Shown here: in pieces, positions 1-11,288 of the stretch
How the letters are laid out: each line of letters opens with the position of its first letter
Numbering within the stretch: the stretch's first letter is position 1
The notes under the pieces: model-generated
The model's database searches: none
What the model was told of the DNA's origin: nothing
The model's input: only the letters and a program-made list of their open reading frames with translations
Made by a program: the position numbers and the translations under genes
Source: Dermatophagoides farinae
Lineage: Eukaryota > Arthropoda > Arachnida > Sarcoptiformes > Pyroglyphidae
DNA: 64,000 nt
Assembly: GCF_024713945.1 (NCBI RefSeq)
Contig: NC_134682.1
Location: forward strand, 744,001 to 808,000
Direction of reading: 5' to 3'

Positions 1-1217
1 ACACAGAAAGAACCTTGAACAGACAACCAGAATTTATTCATATGTGTGCGATGCTTGTACATACATACTTGCGCATCATCGATTCGGTTGTCTTGGATCG
101 ACTTGGCATGACTTGAACTGTATTTTTTTTATTATTGTAAAATCCCCATATGTATGTACATGGTTGATGTATATATAGACAGAATATTCTTTTTTTACGT
201 ATTTTTCATCAAAAAAAAATGAATAGTTTGATGTACTTTTTTACCATTTTTTTTAAATATCGTCAAATTCTGGATTTTTTTCCCCACTAAATGACAAGAC
301 TTTATTTTTGGTCATTTTTTTCCGTTTCTTTCCATAGCCACAAACGGCAAAGAATCAAGAATTCATTGGATTCATTACTGATTACGGTTATTAATGATCA
401 AAACAAGAAAAAAATGAATTCTTTGTGTGTGTGTATCAACTTGTGACTTATTTATTGTGGATTTCTTTTTTTAGATCAGAGTAAAAAAAAACGATATCAT
501 TTTGGTTTAGTTTAAGTAACTATTGATTTTTTTTTTTTTTTTTTTTTGGTAGATAAATCGATGAATTGATGATAAAACAACATTGCCATGCAGAGATATG
601 TTCCAAATACTTTTTGTTTGTTTGTTTTTTGCTTGCATTCAACACTTGATTTAACACCAAAGAAAAAACACAAATACATCTAGATTCTAGAACGTACTAA
701 ATTCAGATAGCGAGCGAGAGATTAGCATTAGGATTGCAATGGATCAAGAGAAAAAAATTTCGTTTTAGCTGATTTGATACTGCTGCTGCTGCTGCTGTTG
801 TTATTGTTATTATTACACAAACACAGCAGTCATTTTAGCCAGTCAATTTGGTCGAAAATGAATATTCTGGTCATGCTTGATGATCATAACAAACATGGTT
901 TTTTTTTATTTTTTGTTATAGAGAACATCGAATTACTATTGTGAATTCTAATGGACGGATAAATAGATGGATTGTTGAAAAGTGTAACAAGGTCATTTAC
1001 ACACACACATAATTTGTGTTGTTGTTGTGCCGATTGATTTGACTTGAACAATTCGTATGTTTTTTTTTCTTTCATCATCATCATCATGATGATCTTTAAG
1101 TTCCAAATTTTCGTTTCTAGTTCAACAAAAAATTTTCATGTTCTTTTTTTGTTATTCTTGTTCTGTTTACTGGTCGTTTTTTTTTTTTTTTTTTGATCGG
1201 TCGAATGATGTTCTGGA

Positions 1218-1221
<4 letters not shown>

Positions 1222-1251
<30 letters not shown>
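1222..1251. repeat. (AC)15 microsatellite
   Basis: An uninterrupted AC dinucleotide run. Many shorter CA/GT tracts of 8-14 units occur through the window, for example near 1431, 4133, 35626, 41171 and 61917. Confidence 0.95.
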
Positions 1252-1253
<2 letters not shown>

Positions 1254-2105
1254 ACGACCAACCATTAAACAGAACAATTCTGTATGTATTTGACCCCATT
1301 ATTTTTGAAAATGGATGCGTCTTTTTTTCTTCTTTGTTTGCTTGTCATGTTTTTTTTTATATATATGAACGACGATAAGTCATCGCTTGTAAATTATCAT
1401 CCATGATGATGGCGACCAATTGATGTTTATGTGTGTGTGTGTGTGTGTGCAGGCATACTGGCCATAGCCAGGAAAAATGAAACCAGAACGACCAGTGAAC
1501 CAAAGTTGGCCAGCAACAACAATAACAACAAAAAAATGGGAACAAAACCATCATCATTTTTGGTTCCTATTTGTGTGTATATAACCAGAAACAACATGGC
1601 AGAATATAGAATAAATAAATTTTAACCAAACAACGACCTTATTGGTAGAGAAGAAAAAAAATTGCGGAAATAAAGAAGATGTATCCAACGGAAGCGGAAG
1701 TTGAATCCGGAATTTCGTATCAATTCGTTTGTACTCTCAGTGCAGATTTCTCTCTCTCTCTCTCTCTGATTTATCGATGATCAATCTGAGCGATCCAGAT
1801 ATTCAATGATTTGAAATAACAAACAAGTGAAAAACAAAACAAAACAATGGCTACCACACCACACAAAACAAACGAAAAAAAAGATCAACACGGCAAAAAA
1901 AAACAACCGAAAATCCACTCATATTACATATGACATTGTTAATGGTCGTGTGTGTGTATGGTATTCAATTCAATTGAATTCAATCCAATTTGATTGTTTT
2001 GTTTTTTTTATTTGTTTAGTTTTTGTTTCAATATAAAATATATATAGAATGATCGAGAAAAATCGGTCAAATCAAATAGGGTCATCAATTTTGAATTTCA
2101 TTTTT

Positions 2106-2207
<102 letters not shown>

Positions 2208-4128
2208 GTCATTTCATTTCATTATTTGTTTAATTTTGGCTAATAATAAATTTGACACAATTTTGGCTATCGTTTTTGGGATTGATTGATTTTGATTTTT
2301 TTTTTTTGAGATTCTTCTTTTTTTACAACCCAATTCCATATGCATATTTGAATTGAATGAATGAAAAAAAATCAAAAGTTTTTATTGCACAGTTTTTGTG
2401 AGCAAAAAAAAAACAAATTGATAAAAATTCTGTTTCATTTATTTTTCAAGAATTTTTTTTATATGTCAAGTCCATGAACGATTGTTTATATCATGATCAT
2501 CATCGTCATCATTGATTTGTCATTGATATTCTACTGATTTATGATCGTATTACCATTTTCAAATAAATTTTCTTCTTCTTCATAAAAACAAAATTTTCAA
2601 GGTTAACACACAAATTGTTGTTGTTGTTGTTGCTGTTGCTGTTGCTGCTGCTGTCATTATCAAATGATTTTCATGCAAGAATCTCAAGATCTTCATTCAC
2701 GGTGAATAGTTTTAATTACTCGTAATCGTTTAATTGAATTTGATTATTGAAAAGAAAAACAACAAAAAAATCATCACAAGATTATTCGCATTTATCTTTT
2801 GATCACACAATTTAAAAATAGACAATGAAAATTGAAATTGAAAAAGAGAAAAACAGACAAATTCATCATGTGTGTGTGTGTGTGTGTGTCTGAGAGACCT
2901 TGTTTGTTGTGGATAATTTTTATTATTCAATGACGTTTTCATGTGATACCAAACAAACACATCTGATCACAGATGGATATGGATATACGTCATTGTGTTT
3001 ATTTTTTTTTTTGAATTTGAAAATGATGATGATGATGATGATGGTCATCGATTATTTTTTCCTCCTGACCAACATTGAATGAATGTCAATTCTTTTTGTG
3101 TGTTATTGTCGACGACACAATAAACATAAAGGGTGGACATTCGATTCATTCATTCAATTTTCATCTAAATAATGAATTATCAGCACCAGCCAAACAACAA
3201 CAACAACAAAAAAACTAGAACAAATTATTTATTTAGAAAATTCAAATAAAAAATTCATTTTTGAATAATGAAAATATTCATCCAATGGTCATCAATTCAA
3301 CAACAACAACAATGAAATTCATGTAATTCAATTGTTGTGTTCAAATTGAAAAAAAAACAACATCTATCTAGGTCAATATAGACAAAAATCATCCAATCAT
3401 CATCATCATCATCATTGAAAATAAAGACATTTATATACTGCCTACAAGACCAACAAAAAAAAACAACACCCATCCACCCACACACACACTTGGACGAAAA
3501 TAACAACAAAAATTCAACGATACGCCCCCCTCCACACACACACACACACACACACTTACAAGTGAGCCAATCACGTGTTTGAAAAACAAAACATAAGGAA
3601 AACTTTAATTGCTGACTGGGAAAAGTTTTCAAAAAAAAAACTTTTCATCATCATAAGCCTTTTTTTCACTTTAATTCGTTTGTTTATTATTTTTATGTAT
3701 ACAGTTTGTCGGTCATTCATTTGTTGGCCATGCGAAATATCCACCATCGTCATCAGAATATACACCTACAGAAATGCAATGTTCCAGATTTATACATATA
3801 CATAGAGATAGTGAGAGATTATATAAGAATTGTGGTAACAAACAAACAAAAATCAAAAAAAAAAAATGTTGCCACATGTAGCGTGTGAAAATTGAAAAAT
3901 GTTCAAAAAAAAATGAAATGAAATGAAATGTTGAAATTTGAGCAATTTCAAACGGAAATAAACAAAGAAAAATTGAATTGAAAACAAAACAAAAAATAAA
4001 CGAACGAACCAAAGTCAACCCAAAAAAAAAAAATTACCCGGGCCCTTACTATATATCCATTTGATGTGTGCGTGTGTGTGACGATGATGATGACGAAAAA
4101 AAACCAACGAACAAACATGTCGTCAGGT

Positions 4129-4167
<39 letters not shown>

Positions 4168-4756
4168 TTCAATTGAAAAAAAAACTTAACCAAAGAAAAA
4201 TATAAAACTGGGTCATAGCGTAGGAGGATATTCATTGGATGCTGTTGCTGTGTTGTTGTCGGTTGATCTATCTCATCTCTCATCTGCTCAATAGTATTTG
4301 GTATCTGCTTCTTCTTCTTTTTCTTTTTTTTTCTTTTTCTTCTTGATTTCACATTCGTTATGGAGAAAAAAAAGCCAATATTTTTAGACTTTTTTTTTGA
4401 TTTATATCAGTTTTCTACTTCTCATGTAGATTGTTTTTTTTCTGGTTTTGTTTCACATAGTAACAAATCATCATCGTCGTATATTTGTTGCCAATTTTCA
4501 TTCATTCATTTATTCAGGAATATTTTTCAGTCTTCAAAGACATTTGATTCGAATTTCTTCATCGTCATTTGTATTTCTAAAGAATATTTGTACAAAAAAA
4601 AAAAAAACACAGAACTCAACTAATTGATACATTGAGAATATTGAAACAGGGATGAATATTTGTTTCAACAAAAAAAAAAGTACGATTCTACATTTAAATT
4701 GTTATCTGGAAAATAAAATCTATAATCCAATGAAAAATCATTTTAAGCTGTATAGT

Positions 4757-4896
4757 TGTCACAAAGAGTTGCTGATTCAAAACTAAAACTTTATTAATAA
4801 TAAATGTTCAACAAACAATGAAAATACAATACATGGAAATCATTCATATATGCAGTGATTAAGAAAATATATATTAATTATGTTTTTATATTAACA
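4757..4896 (-). repeat. 3' LTR of the copia element
   Basis: Direct repeat of 8932-9071. On the element's sense strand it begins TGTTAATATAAAAAC and ends CTCTTTGTGACA. It contains a TATA-like stretch near its start and an AATAAA polyadenylation signal (complement of 4790-4795). At 140 bp it is short for a copia LTR. Its first six sense bases supply the last codon and stop of the polyprotein. Confidence 0.97.
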
Positions 4897-7800
4897 CTCC
4901 CCCAAAAACATAATTAATTTACAAAAATGTTTAAATGATGAAATGGATAATGCTTTTGTAAATATATCAGCCATTTGATTGCTAGATTCTATCCATTCCA
5001 CAGTTAATTCTTCATTTTGAGACATTTGACGGATTAAATGATACTTCAAATTTATATGTCGTAATCGCGAAGAAATACAATCGGCGACAATCGTTGCTAC
5101 TGTTGACTGATTATCGATAAACAATGTTGGTACATTAATTTCAATGTTGACAATAGAACAAATGTTCTTTACAAATTTCACATCTTTACAACATTGAGCA
5201 GCAGCAATAAATTCACTTTCACAGGTGTTATCTACAACACATCGTTGTTGTTTCGATTTCCATATAATTGGTCCATTTAACCAGACCAAATAACCAGTTG
5301 TAGATTTACGATTTTCTCGATCACCACCAAGATCAGCATCGGAATAAGCACGGAACGATAAAGATGAAGAACCACCAAATTTTAGCTTATAATCAATAGT
5401 ACCTTTTAAATAACGAAAAATACGTTTGACAATTTTAATTGTTGTACTATTTGGCTTTTCCAAAAATTTGCTACAATAAGAAACAGCAAATAAAATATCC
5501 GGTCTAGTCTTCACTGCCACATATAGTAGACTTCCGACTGCCTGACGATATGGATAGTTTTCAATTACATCTGAAAAAGTTTCATTTAAAGATCCAGAAA
5601 CAATTGGTGATGGTACAGATTTACAATTTGATAACCCAAATTGATCCAATTTTTGCTTGATATATTTCGATTGATCCAAATAGATTATCTTCTCAGTACG
5701 ATTTCGTACATATTTAATGCCAAGAAAAGTGCAATCATTTACGATATTAATTTTGAATTTGGATTTCAGAAAACCATAAACGGTCAATAAATCTACTTTG
5801 TTAATTGATGCTACAAAACCATCATCGACATACAGGATAAGTAAAATTAATCGATTTTCAATACGTTTAAAGTACAAACAATTATCCAATGCACAATTCA
5901 CAAAACCAAATTCAGTAATTGCATTATGAAATCGTTCATTCCAGGCACGTGGTGCTTGCTTCAATCCATAAAGACCACGATTCAATTTCCACACTCGACC
6001 AGATCCATCATCATAGCCACATGGTTGATACATGAAAATATCTTCTTTTAGAAGACCATTTAGGAATGCAGTAGTGAAATCAAATTGTAATAATTCCATA
6101 TCATATGATGCCACAATACTAAAAAACCATCGAACCACATCAAACGAAATAACCGGTGCATATGTATCAAAATAATCAACATTATGTTGTTGTTGAAAAC
6201 CACGAGCGACTAAACGCGCTTTGTAACGCCCATCGCTTTTGATACGATATATCCATTTTGATGTAATAACAGGATTGTTATTCGGTGGATCAACTAATGT
6301 GAATGTTTTATTTTCAATCAATGAATTCATCTCACTGGTCATAGCTTGAAACCACTTCATAGATTCCTCTGAATCTACAGCATCATCAAACGTTAGTGGC
6401 TCAGTACCAGCTGCAACGACACCAATTACATTTCGAGGTCGTAAAGAATTCAATCGTTCTTGATTAACTTCATATGTTTTATTTTGAGACCCCAATGGTC
6501 TCCCCCGTCTCGGTACATCATCATCACCATCACCAGAAGCATCTTCATCTTGATCATCATCATTCTTTTCAGCAACCAAACTAGTAGATGGTTCAGAAAC
6601 AAAATTATCACCAGGAATTTCATATGCTACAGATCTGCATTTTGCTATTTCATCGAACTTGACAGCAGATATCAGATGGACTTCACGTTTATTCGGTAGA
6701 TAGCATCGATAAATATGGTCACCTTGATAACCAACCATATAAACATCAGTGGCTTTTGATTCAAATTTGCCAACTTTATCATCATTCAATGCTTTACCAT
6801 AGCTACCAAAAACAATAAGATTGTTGACGTTTGCCTTTTTGTTGAACCATTCATTATATGGGACTACATTTTTATAATTCATTGTACGATTAAGTACATA
6901 CACAGTACAATTCACTGCTTCATCCCACAAAAATTTTGGCAAACCACTTGAAACCAAGATCGATGTTGCATGTTCATTGATGTTTCGTACATGACGTTCG
7001 GCTAAACCATTTTGTTGAGATACACCAACACATGCAAATTGATGAGTGATACCATTGGATTCAACAAAATCACGAAATTTATTCGATGAAAATTCGGTGC
7101 CACGATCACTACGAATACACAATACATTATTACCAGTTTCAAGTTTAATCTGATTGACAATTTTAATAAATTTGTTGAAGAAATCACCACGATTTTTCAG
7201 AAATTCCACTTTAACGTATGATGTTTTCTCATCTACACAGATCAAATAATATTTGTTGCCATGAATTGAACGATCTGTATAGCCAGCTATGTCAATATGA
7301 ATTGATTCACCAGATTTAGCATACGACAATTTTTCAGTTGAACGATGTGGAACATCAGTAATTTTTCCATCACTACACGCATTACAGAAACCAACATTAT
7401 CAGAACAAATGGTTGATAAACCATCCACAATTTTCGATTTAGCCATTCTGATAATTGTATTTTTGTTTACATGACAAAAACGTTCATGCAATAATGCTAA
7501 ATCAACAGATGATGATGACAACAATGATACATTCGTAGATGAAGTACTATTCGATGACTTGACACGAATTGGTAAATAATACAAATTATTTAATTCTGAT
7601 GATCGATAACCGGTAAGAAAACATTTTCCAGATTTAATGATCGAAATTTTACCACTGCTGAATGTTACCAATAAATTTTCATTACTACGTTCCAATTGGC
7701 CAATAGATATTAAATTGAAATTTTGATTTGCCAAAGCCACGTTTCGAATTAAAACATCGTGCCATACAGAACCAGTATGCAATTGACAATCAAGATCACC

Positions 7801-8778
7801 ATATCCAACGATTTTAATTTGACCACCAGCAGTTTTAAATGATTCATTACAAGAACGGAAATTGATGAGCCACTCACGTTTATTAACGACATGCGATGAT
7901 GCACCAGAATCAGCATAGAATCGATCAGTAATCATCATATCAGATTCTTTTGCAATAGTCAAAACAGCATTTCCCGTAACAAACTTTGATCTTGTATTAC
8001 CATCGTCATTATTATTATTGTTGGAATTGCCATTATTGTTGTTATTGTTATTGCCATTTTTCTTTTCATTAATAAACTTGTAACATTTCTTTTTAATGTG
8101 GCCCAATCTATTGCAATAATGACACTTTATATTTTTCTTTTTGTCATTAGTCGTCGTTGTCAATGTAACCGATTTATTTAACGCATCATTTGAATGTTTA
8201 GCAATAGAAATACCAGAATCCCGATCTTTGATTCTTTGGCGCAACAATGATTCGATTTTCACCAATTTTAAATCAATATCACCATGATCCATATTGAATT
8301 CTGACATTACTCGAACTTGGCCCACAATATCTTGATGTTCTGGTGGTAAAATGGCCAAAACACGTTGACACATGTCAACTTCGTCCAGTTCACTTCCTAA
8401 AGCCTTCAACTTGGAATTTATATCTCGGATTTTGCCAAAAAACGAAAGTTGATCATCAAATTTAATGGTATGAAAATCACCTTTTAAGGCCATGATGCTA
8501 GCTGATTTAGAACCTTCGTATTTTCTACGTAATAAATCTAGCATTTCTTCTGGATTGTGGCTACTCATAACAAGATTAGCATCTTCCTCTGTTAAGGTTC
8601 CCAAAATAATAGCCATAGCACGACCAGATTCAGCTAATTCATCAGGATTTACAGCCAATGTGCCGGTACAATATTTCCAGATTTTAAGTGACATCATTGT
8701 CAGCTCAACGGAACGGTACCAAAGATTCCAATTTTTGGAAAGTTTCGGAATGGGTACCACAGAAGCAAAATGGTTCAT
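4891..8778 (-). CDS. Copia-type Gag-Pol polyprotein, intact
   Basis: 1295 residues without a stop. Domains in order: Gag at about 1-200 (copia-type capsid region with W20, W34 and YEG); zinc knuckle 219-232 (C-X2-C-X4-H-X4-C) followed by an Asn-rich linker; aspartic protease with DSG at 291-293; GAG-pre-integrase HHCC zinc site at about H431, H436, C465, C468; integrase core D496, D558, E594 with 35 residues between the last two; reverse transcriptase at about 830-1070 with LQFD at 897-900 and catalytic YVDD at 983-986; RNase H at about 1140-1290 with YSDADLGG and FIDNQS. Copia polyproteins are usually 1300-1450 residues, so this one is complete. All catalytic residues I looked for are present, so the element could be autonomous. 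Its product makes virus-like particles and reverse-transcribes and integrates the element. Confidence 0.97.
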   Translation of the reverse strand: MNHFASVVPIPKLSKNWNLWYRSVELTMMSLKIWKYCTGTLAVNPDELAESGRAMAIILGTLTEEDANLVMSSHNPEEMLDLLRRKYEGSKSASIMALKGDFHTIKFDDQLSFFGKIRDINSKLKALGSELDEVDMCQRVLAILPPEHQDIVGQVRVMSEFNMDHGDIDLKLVKIESLLRQRIKDRDSGISIAKHSNDALNKSVTLTTTTNDKKKNIKCHYCNRLGHIKKKCYKFINEKKNGNNNNNNNGNSNNNNNDDGNTRSKFVTGNAVLTIAKESDMMITDRFYADSGASSHVVNKREWLINFRSCNESFKTAGGQIKIVGYGDLDCQLHTGSVWHDVLIRNVALANQNFNLISIGQLERSNENLLVTFSSGKISIIKSGKCFLTGYRSSELNNLYYLPIRVKSSNSTSSTNVSLLSSSSVDLALLHERFCHVNKNTIIRMAKSKIVDGLSTICSDNVGFCNACSDGKITDVPHRSTEKLSYAKSGESIHIDIAGYTDRSIHGNKYYLICVDEKTSYVKVEFLKNRGDFFNKFIKIVNQIKLETGNNVLCIRSDRGTEFSSNKFRDFVESNGITHQFACVGVSQQNGLAERHVRNINEHATSILVSSGLPKFLWDEAVNCTVYVLNRTMNYKNVVPYNEWFNKKANVNNLIVFGSYGKALNDDKVGKFESKATDVYMVGYQGDHIYRCYLPNKREVHLISAVKFDEIAKCRSVAYEIPGDNFVSEPSTSLVAEKNDDDQDEDASGDGDDDVPRRGRPLGSQNKTYEVNQERLNSLRPRNVIGVVAAGTEPLTFDDAVDSEESMKWFQAMTSEMNSLIENKTFTLVDPPNNNPVITSKWIYRIKSDGRYKARLVARGFQQQHNVDYFDTYAPVISFDVVRWFFSIVASYDMELLQFDFTTAFLNGLLKEDIFMYQPCGYDDGSGRVWKLNRGLYGLKQAPRAWNERFHNAITEFGFVNCALDNCLYFKRIENRLILLILYVDDGFVASINKVDLLTVYGFLKSKFKINIVNDCTFLGIKYVRNRTEKIIYLDQSKYIKQKLDQFGLSNCKSVPSPIVSGSLNETFSDVIENYPYRQAVGSLLYVAVKTRPDILFAVSYCSKFLEKPNSTTIKIVKRIFRYLKGTIDYKLKFGGSSSLSFRAYSDADLGGDRENRKSTTGYLVWLNGPIIWKSKQQRCVVDNTCESEFIAAAQCCKDVKFVKNICSIVNIEINVPTLFIDNQSTVATIVADCISSRLRHINLKYHLIRQMSQNEELTVEWIESSNQMADIFTKALSISSFKHFCKLIMFLGEC
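4897..4908 (-). other. Polypurine tract of the copia element
   Basis: The sense strand reads TTTTTGGGGGAG immediately before the 3' LTR (TGTTAA). This is the expected position and composition for plus-strand priming. The tract is also coding, lying in the last codons of the polyprotein. Confidence 0.8.
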
Positions 8779-8919
8779 TTTTAAACAATAGTTGACAATT
8801 ATTCAACAACAGTTTAACAAAAAGAAACACAAAACAAAATTTGAGCAATTTGGAAAAAACAACAGATGCAAAAATTTTATAACAGCACAAAATTTTAATG
8901 TAGAAAATCAAGCATGGCA

Positions 8920-8931
8920 GGACCCATAACC
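8920..8931 (-). other. Copia primer-binding site (internal tRNA-iMet type)
   Basis: Directly next to the 5' LTR, the sense strand reads GGTTATGGGTCC. In Drosophila copia the primer is a half-molecule of initiator methionine tRNA that pairs through its anticodon region (recalled complement GGTTATGGGCCC). Here 11 of 12 bases agree with that sequence. The usual 3'-end tRNA complement, starting TGG, is absent. Confidence 0.75.
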
Positions 8932-9071
8932 TGTCACAAAGAGTTGCTGATTCAAAACTAAAACTTTATTAATAATAAATGTTCAACAAACAATGAAAAT
9001 ACAATACATGGAAATCATTCATATATGCAGTGATTAAGAAAATATATATTAATTATGTTTTTATATTAACA
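8932..9071 (-). repeat. 5' LTR of the copia element
   Basis: Same 140-bp sequence as 4757-4896 with no difference I can find. It would supply the promoter (TATA-like AATATAAAA) for minus-strand transcription. The 153-bp leader 8931-8779 follows, then the polyprotein start codon. Confidence 0.97.
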
Positions 9072-9076
9072 ATAGT

Positions 9077-10898
9077 GGACACTATTATTGATGAGTATAA
9101 TGATGAATTAATTGGTGGTGAATGTAGAATTTTATTTTATTTTTTTTTCTACAGAATTTCTTCATATTATTAACGTTTGATGATTCTATTTTTTTTCCTA
9201 TTCATCGTTTTTTTTGTTCGATCAACTCTACAGCATTGTCTTCTTCTTTTTTTTCATTTATTTCTGTAAATGTTATTAGGTTATCATATTTATATATTAT
9301 GAATACTGAATATGATGATTATTCATTGCATAGAATATGAGAAAGAAATAGGTGAGAAAAATATGATTTCTCATTGACACCACCCACACACCCACACACA
9401 CACACCAAATGTTTGACAATTACCCTATTTAGTTACAATTTTCTCTCTCTGAGTGTGTGTGTGTGTGTGTGTTTGTTTACATGTTACATGTATTTCAATA
9501 AAAATGTAGGCGTCAGACATACAATAATGCCTAGAAATGGGAAAAAAAAACACGTCCATATGTAAAAGACCTAGTTTTTTTTTCTATGAGCTCACAAATC
9601 ACAGATATCAAATGTAGTTTTTTTTCTGCTAGAGAAAATGTTTTTTTTTTTGTTGATTTTTTGCCAATAGAATCATATTTCACATTCGGTAATAATTCAT
9701 ATGATGATGATGATTAATCAAAGAAATCATTAATCAAATCATCATCGATTGATTAATGATTAAAACAAACAGAAATATCTATAGATGAAATGTAAATATG
9801 AAAGAAAAAAATACAAAAAGATTATCCAGATTTCGAGGTCGAAAAATTCATTTAATTCGATTGATTTATTGACTTATTGACTTGATACTAATTTCGATGA
9901 CTTATTATTATTGATTTAATACGATATACAAAAAAAAACAGATTAACAGATTAAATCTTTGTTGTTTGTTTGAAAGAATATAAATAATCCTGTTGTATAT
10001 TATTCATCAGAAATTCTTATTCAATTTCTTAGAAACAATGTGAAAAACAATATTATTCAAAAACAAAAAACAAAAACAAAAACAAGGCGCGAATAAATTT
10101 TTCAAATGAAAAACAATTGTTACCAGAATCTTGATAGATGGCAGCATTGTCGATATATAAAAAAAGACGAAGAATAACGAACATTTAGAAATTTTTTCTC
10201 TGTTGAAAAGAAATAAAAATTTTTTTTTTTATTTTTGAACTTTATTTATATTTCATCATTTCGTGCGTGTTGTTGATACATGTGACCATCATCATCATCA
10301 TCATCATTTATATTTCATCCATTTATGTCACATGGTAACCACCACCACCACCACCACCATGATCATTTAATCAAATCGAATCGAATAAAACGAAACGAAT
10401 TTGTAAATTTTGTTTCAATCAAGCAATCACATAAAAACTTTACATTGCTATTGCCACTAAATAATAATAATAATAATAATAAAACAAAATTTCAATCACT
10501 AGACAAACACACCAGGTACGTTTGATTGTATCAATGTGGATTAATTTAATATATCTTTTTCATCATTATTACCATTGCCACCACATCATCAGATCTTATA
10601 ATCATCATTACCATATATTAAAATTTACATTATTATTATATGGTATATTGGTATATTATAATCATCATTGATGAATGTAAAATTATAATTTCATTACATT
10701 CATCATCATCATCATGTTTCATCGTTATTTTATAAACAAAAAAAAAAGCCATAAGCATAATGTTCGTATCCAGAAAATAGCAGACAAAAATCGCAGAGAA
10801 AAAAGCACCCATCAAAATGAAAATCAGTACAAGCAAGCAAGAAAGCAAAAACCATAAAAAAATGATTGATTGATGTTTTTATTTTAAATCTATGGATA

Positions 10899-10966
<68 letters not shown>

Positions 10967-11288
10967 CATTATTATTATTATTGTCGGCCTCTTCATCATC
11001 TTGTGTTTTTTTTTGCTCTCTCTCTCTCTCTTTCTCTGTGGTAACTAAATAACTAAAACCACAGCGATCATCCTCATCATCATGACAGCAAATCAAACAC
11101 AAAAATATATCCAATATACAATGATCATCATTCCACATAATCGTAATCTGGCCACATCGATTTTCGATTCAGATTTATTTGAAATCTTCACTCAACATTT
11201 CGATTTTTTTTTTTTGATTCGTTTTCAATTCATTTTTAATTGAATTTCATTTTTTTCTCTTCTTGTACTTCCTTATTTGGACTGAATA
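9077..11288. other. Repeat-rich spacer upstream of the ACE gene
   Basis: No exon found. It holds CA/GT tracts (9383-9473), CAT/CAC runs (10289-10361), an AAT run near 10462, five tandem TTTTCG-type hexamers (about 10900-10930) running into (GTT)12 (10931-10964), and a short CT run (11018-11032). The ACE promoter and 5' untranslated region should lie in the last few hundred bases, but I see no convincing core promoter. Confidence 0.5.

Larger units (their letters stand above)
4752..9076 (-). mobile_element. Full-length Ty1/copia LTR retrotransposon
   Basis: A complete element read on the minus strand. Its parts are a 5' LTR at 8932-9071, primer-binding site at 8920-8931, a single Gag-Pol frame at 8778-4891, a polypurine tract at 4897-4908 and a 3' LTR at 4757-4896. 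Both LTRs are 140 bp, begin TG and end CA, and appear identical base for base when read side by side. The element is flanked by a 5-bp target duplication, ATAGT, at 4752-4756 and 9072-9076. Intact ends, identical LTRs and an uninterrupted polyprotein indicate a very recent insertion. Gag and Pol lie in one frame, with domain order protease-integrase-RT-RNase H, which is diagnostic of copia rather than gypsy. No envelope gene is present. It inserted into repeat-rich DNA without disrupting a visible gene. Confidence 0.97.
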
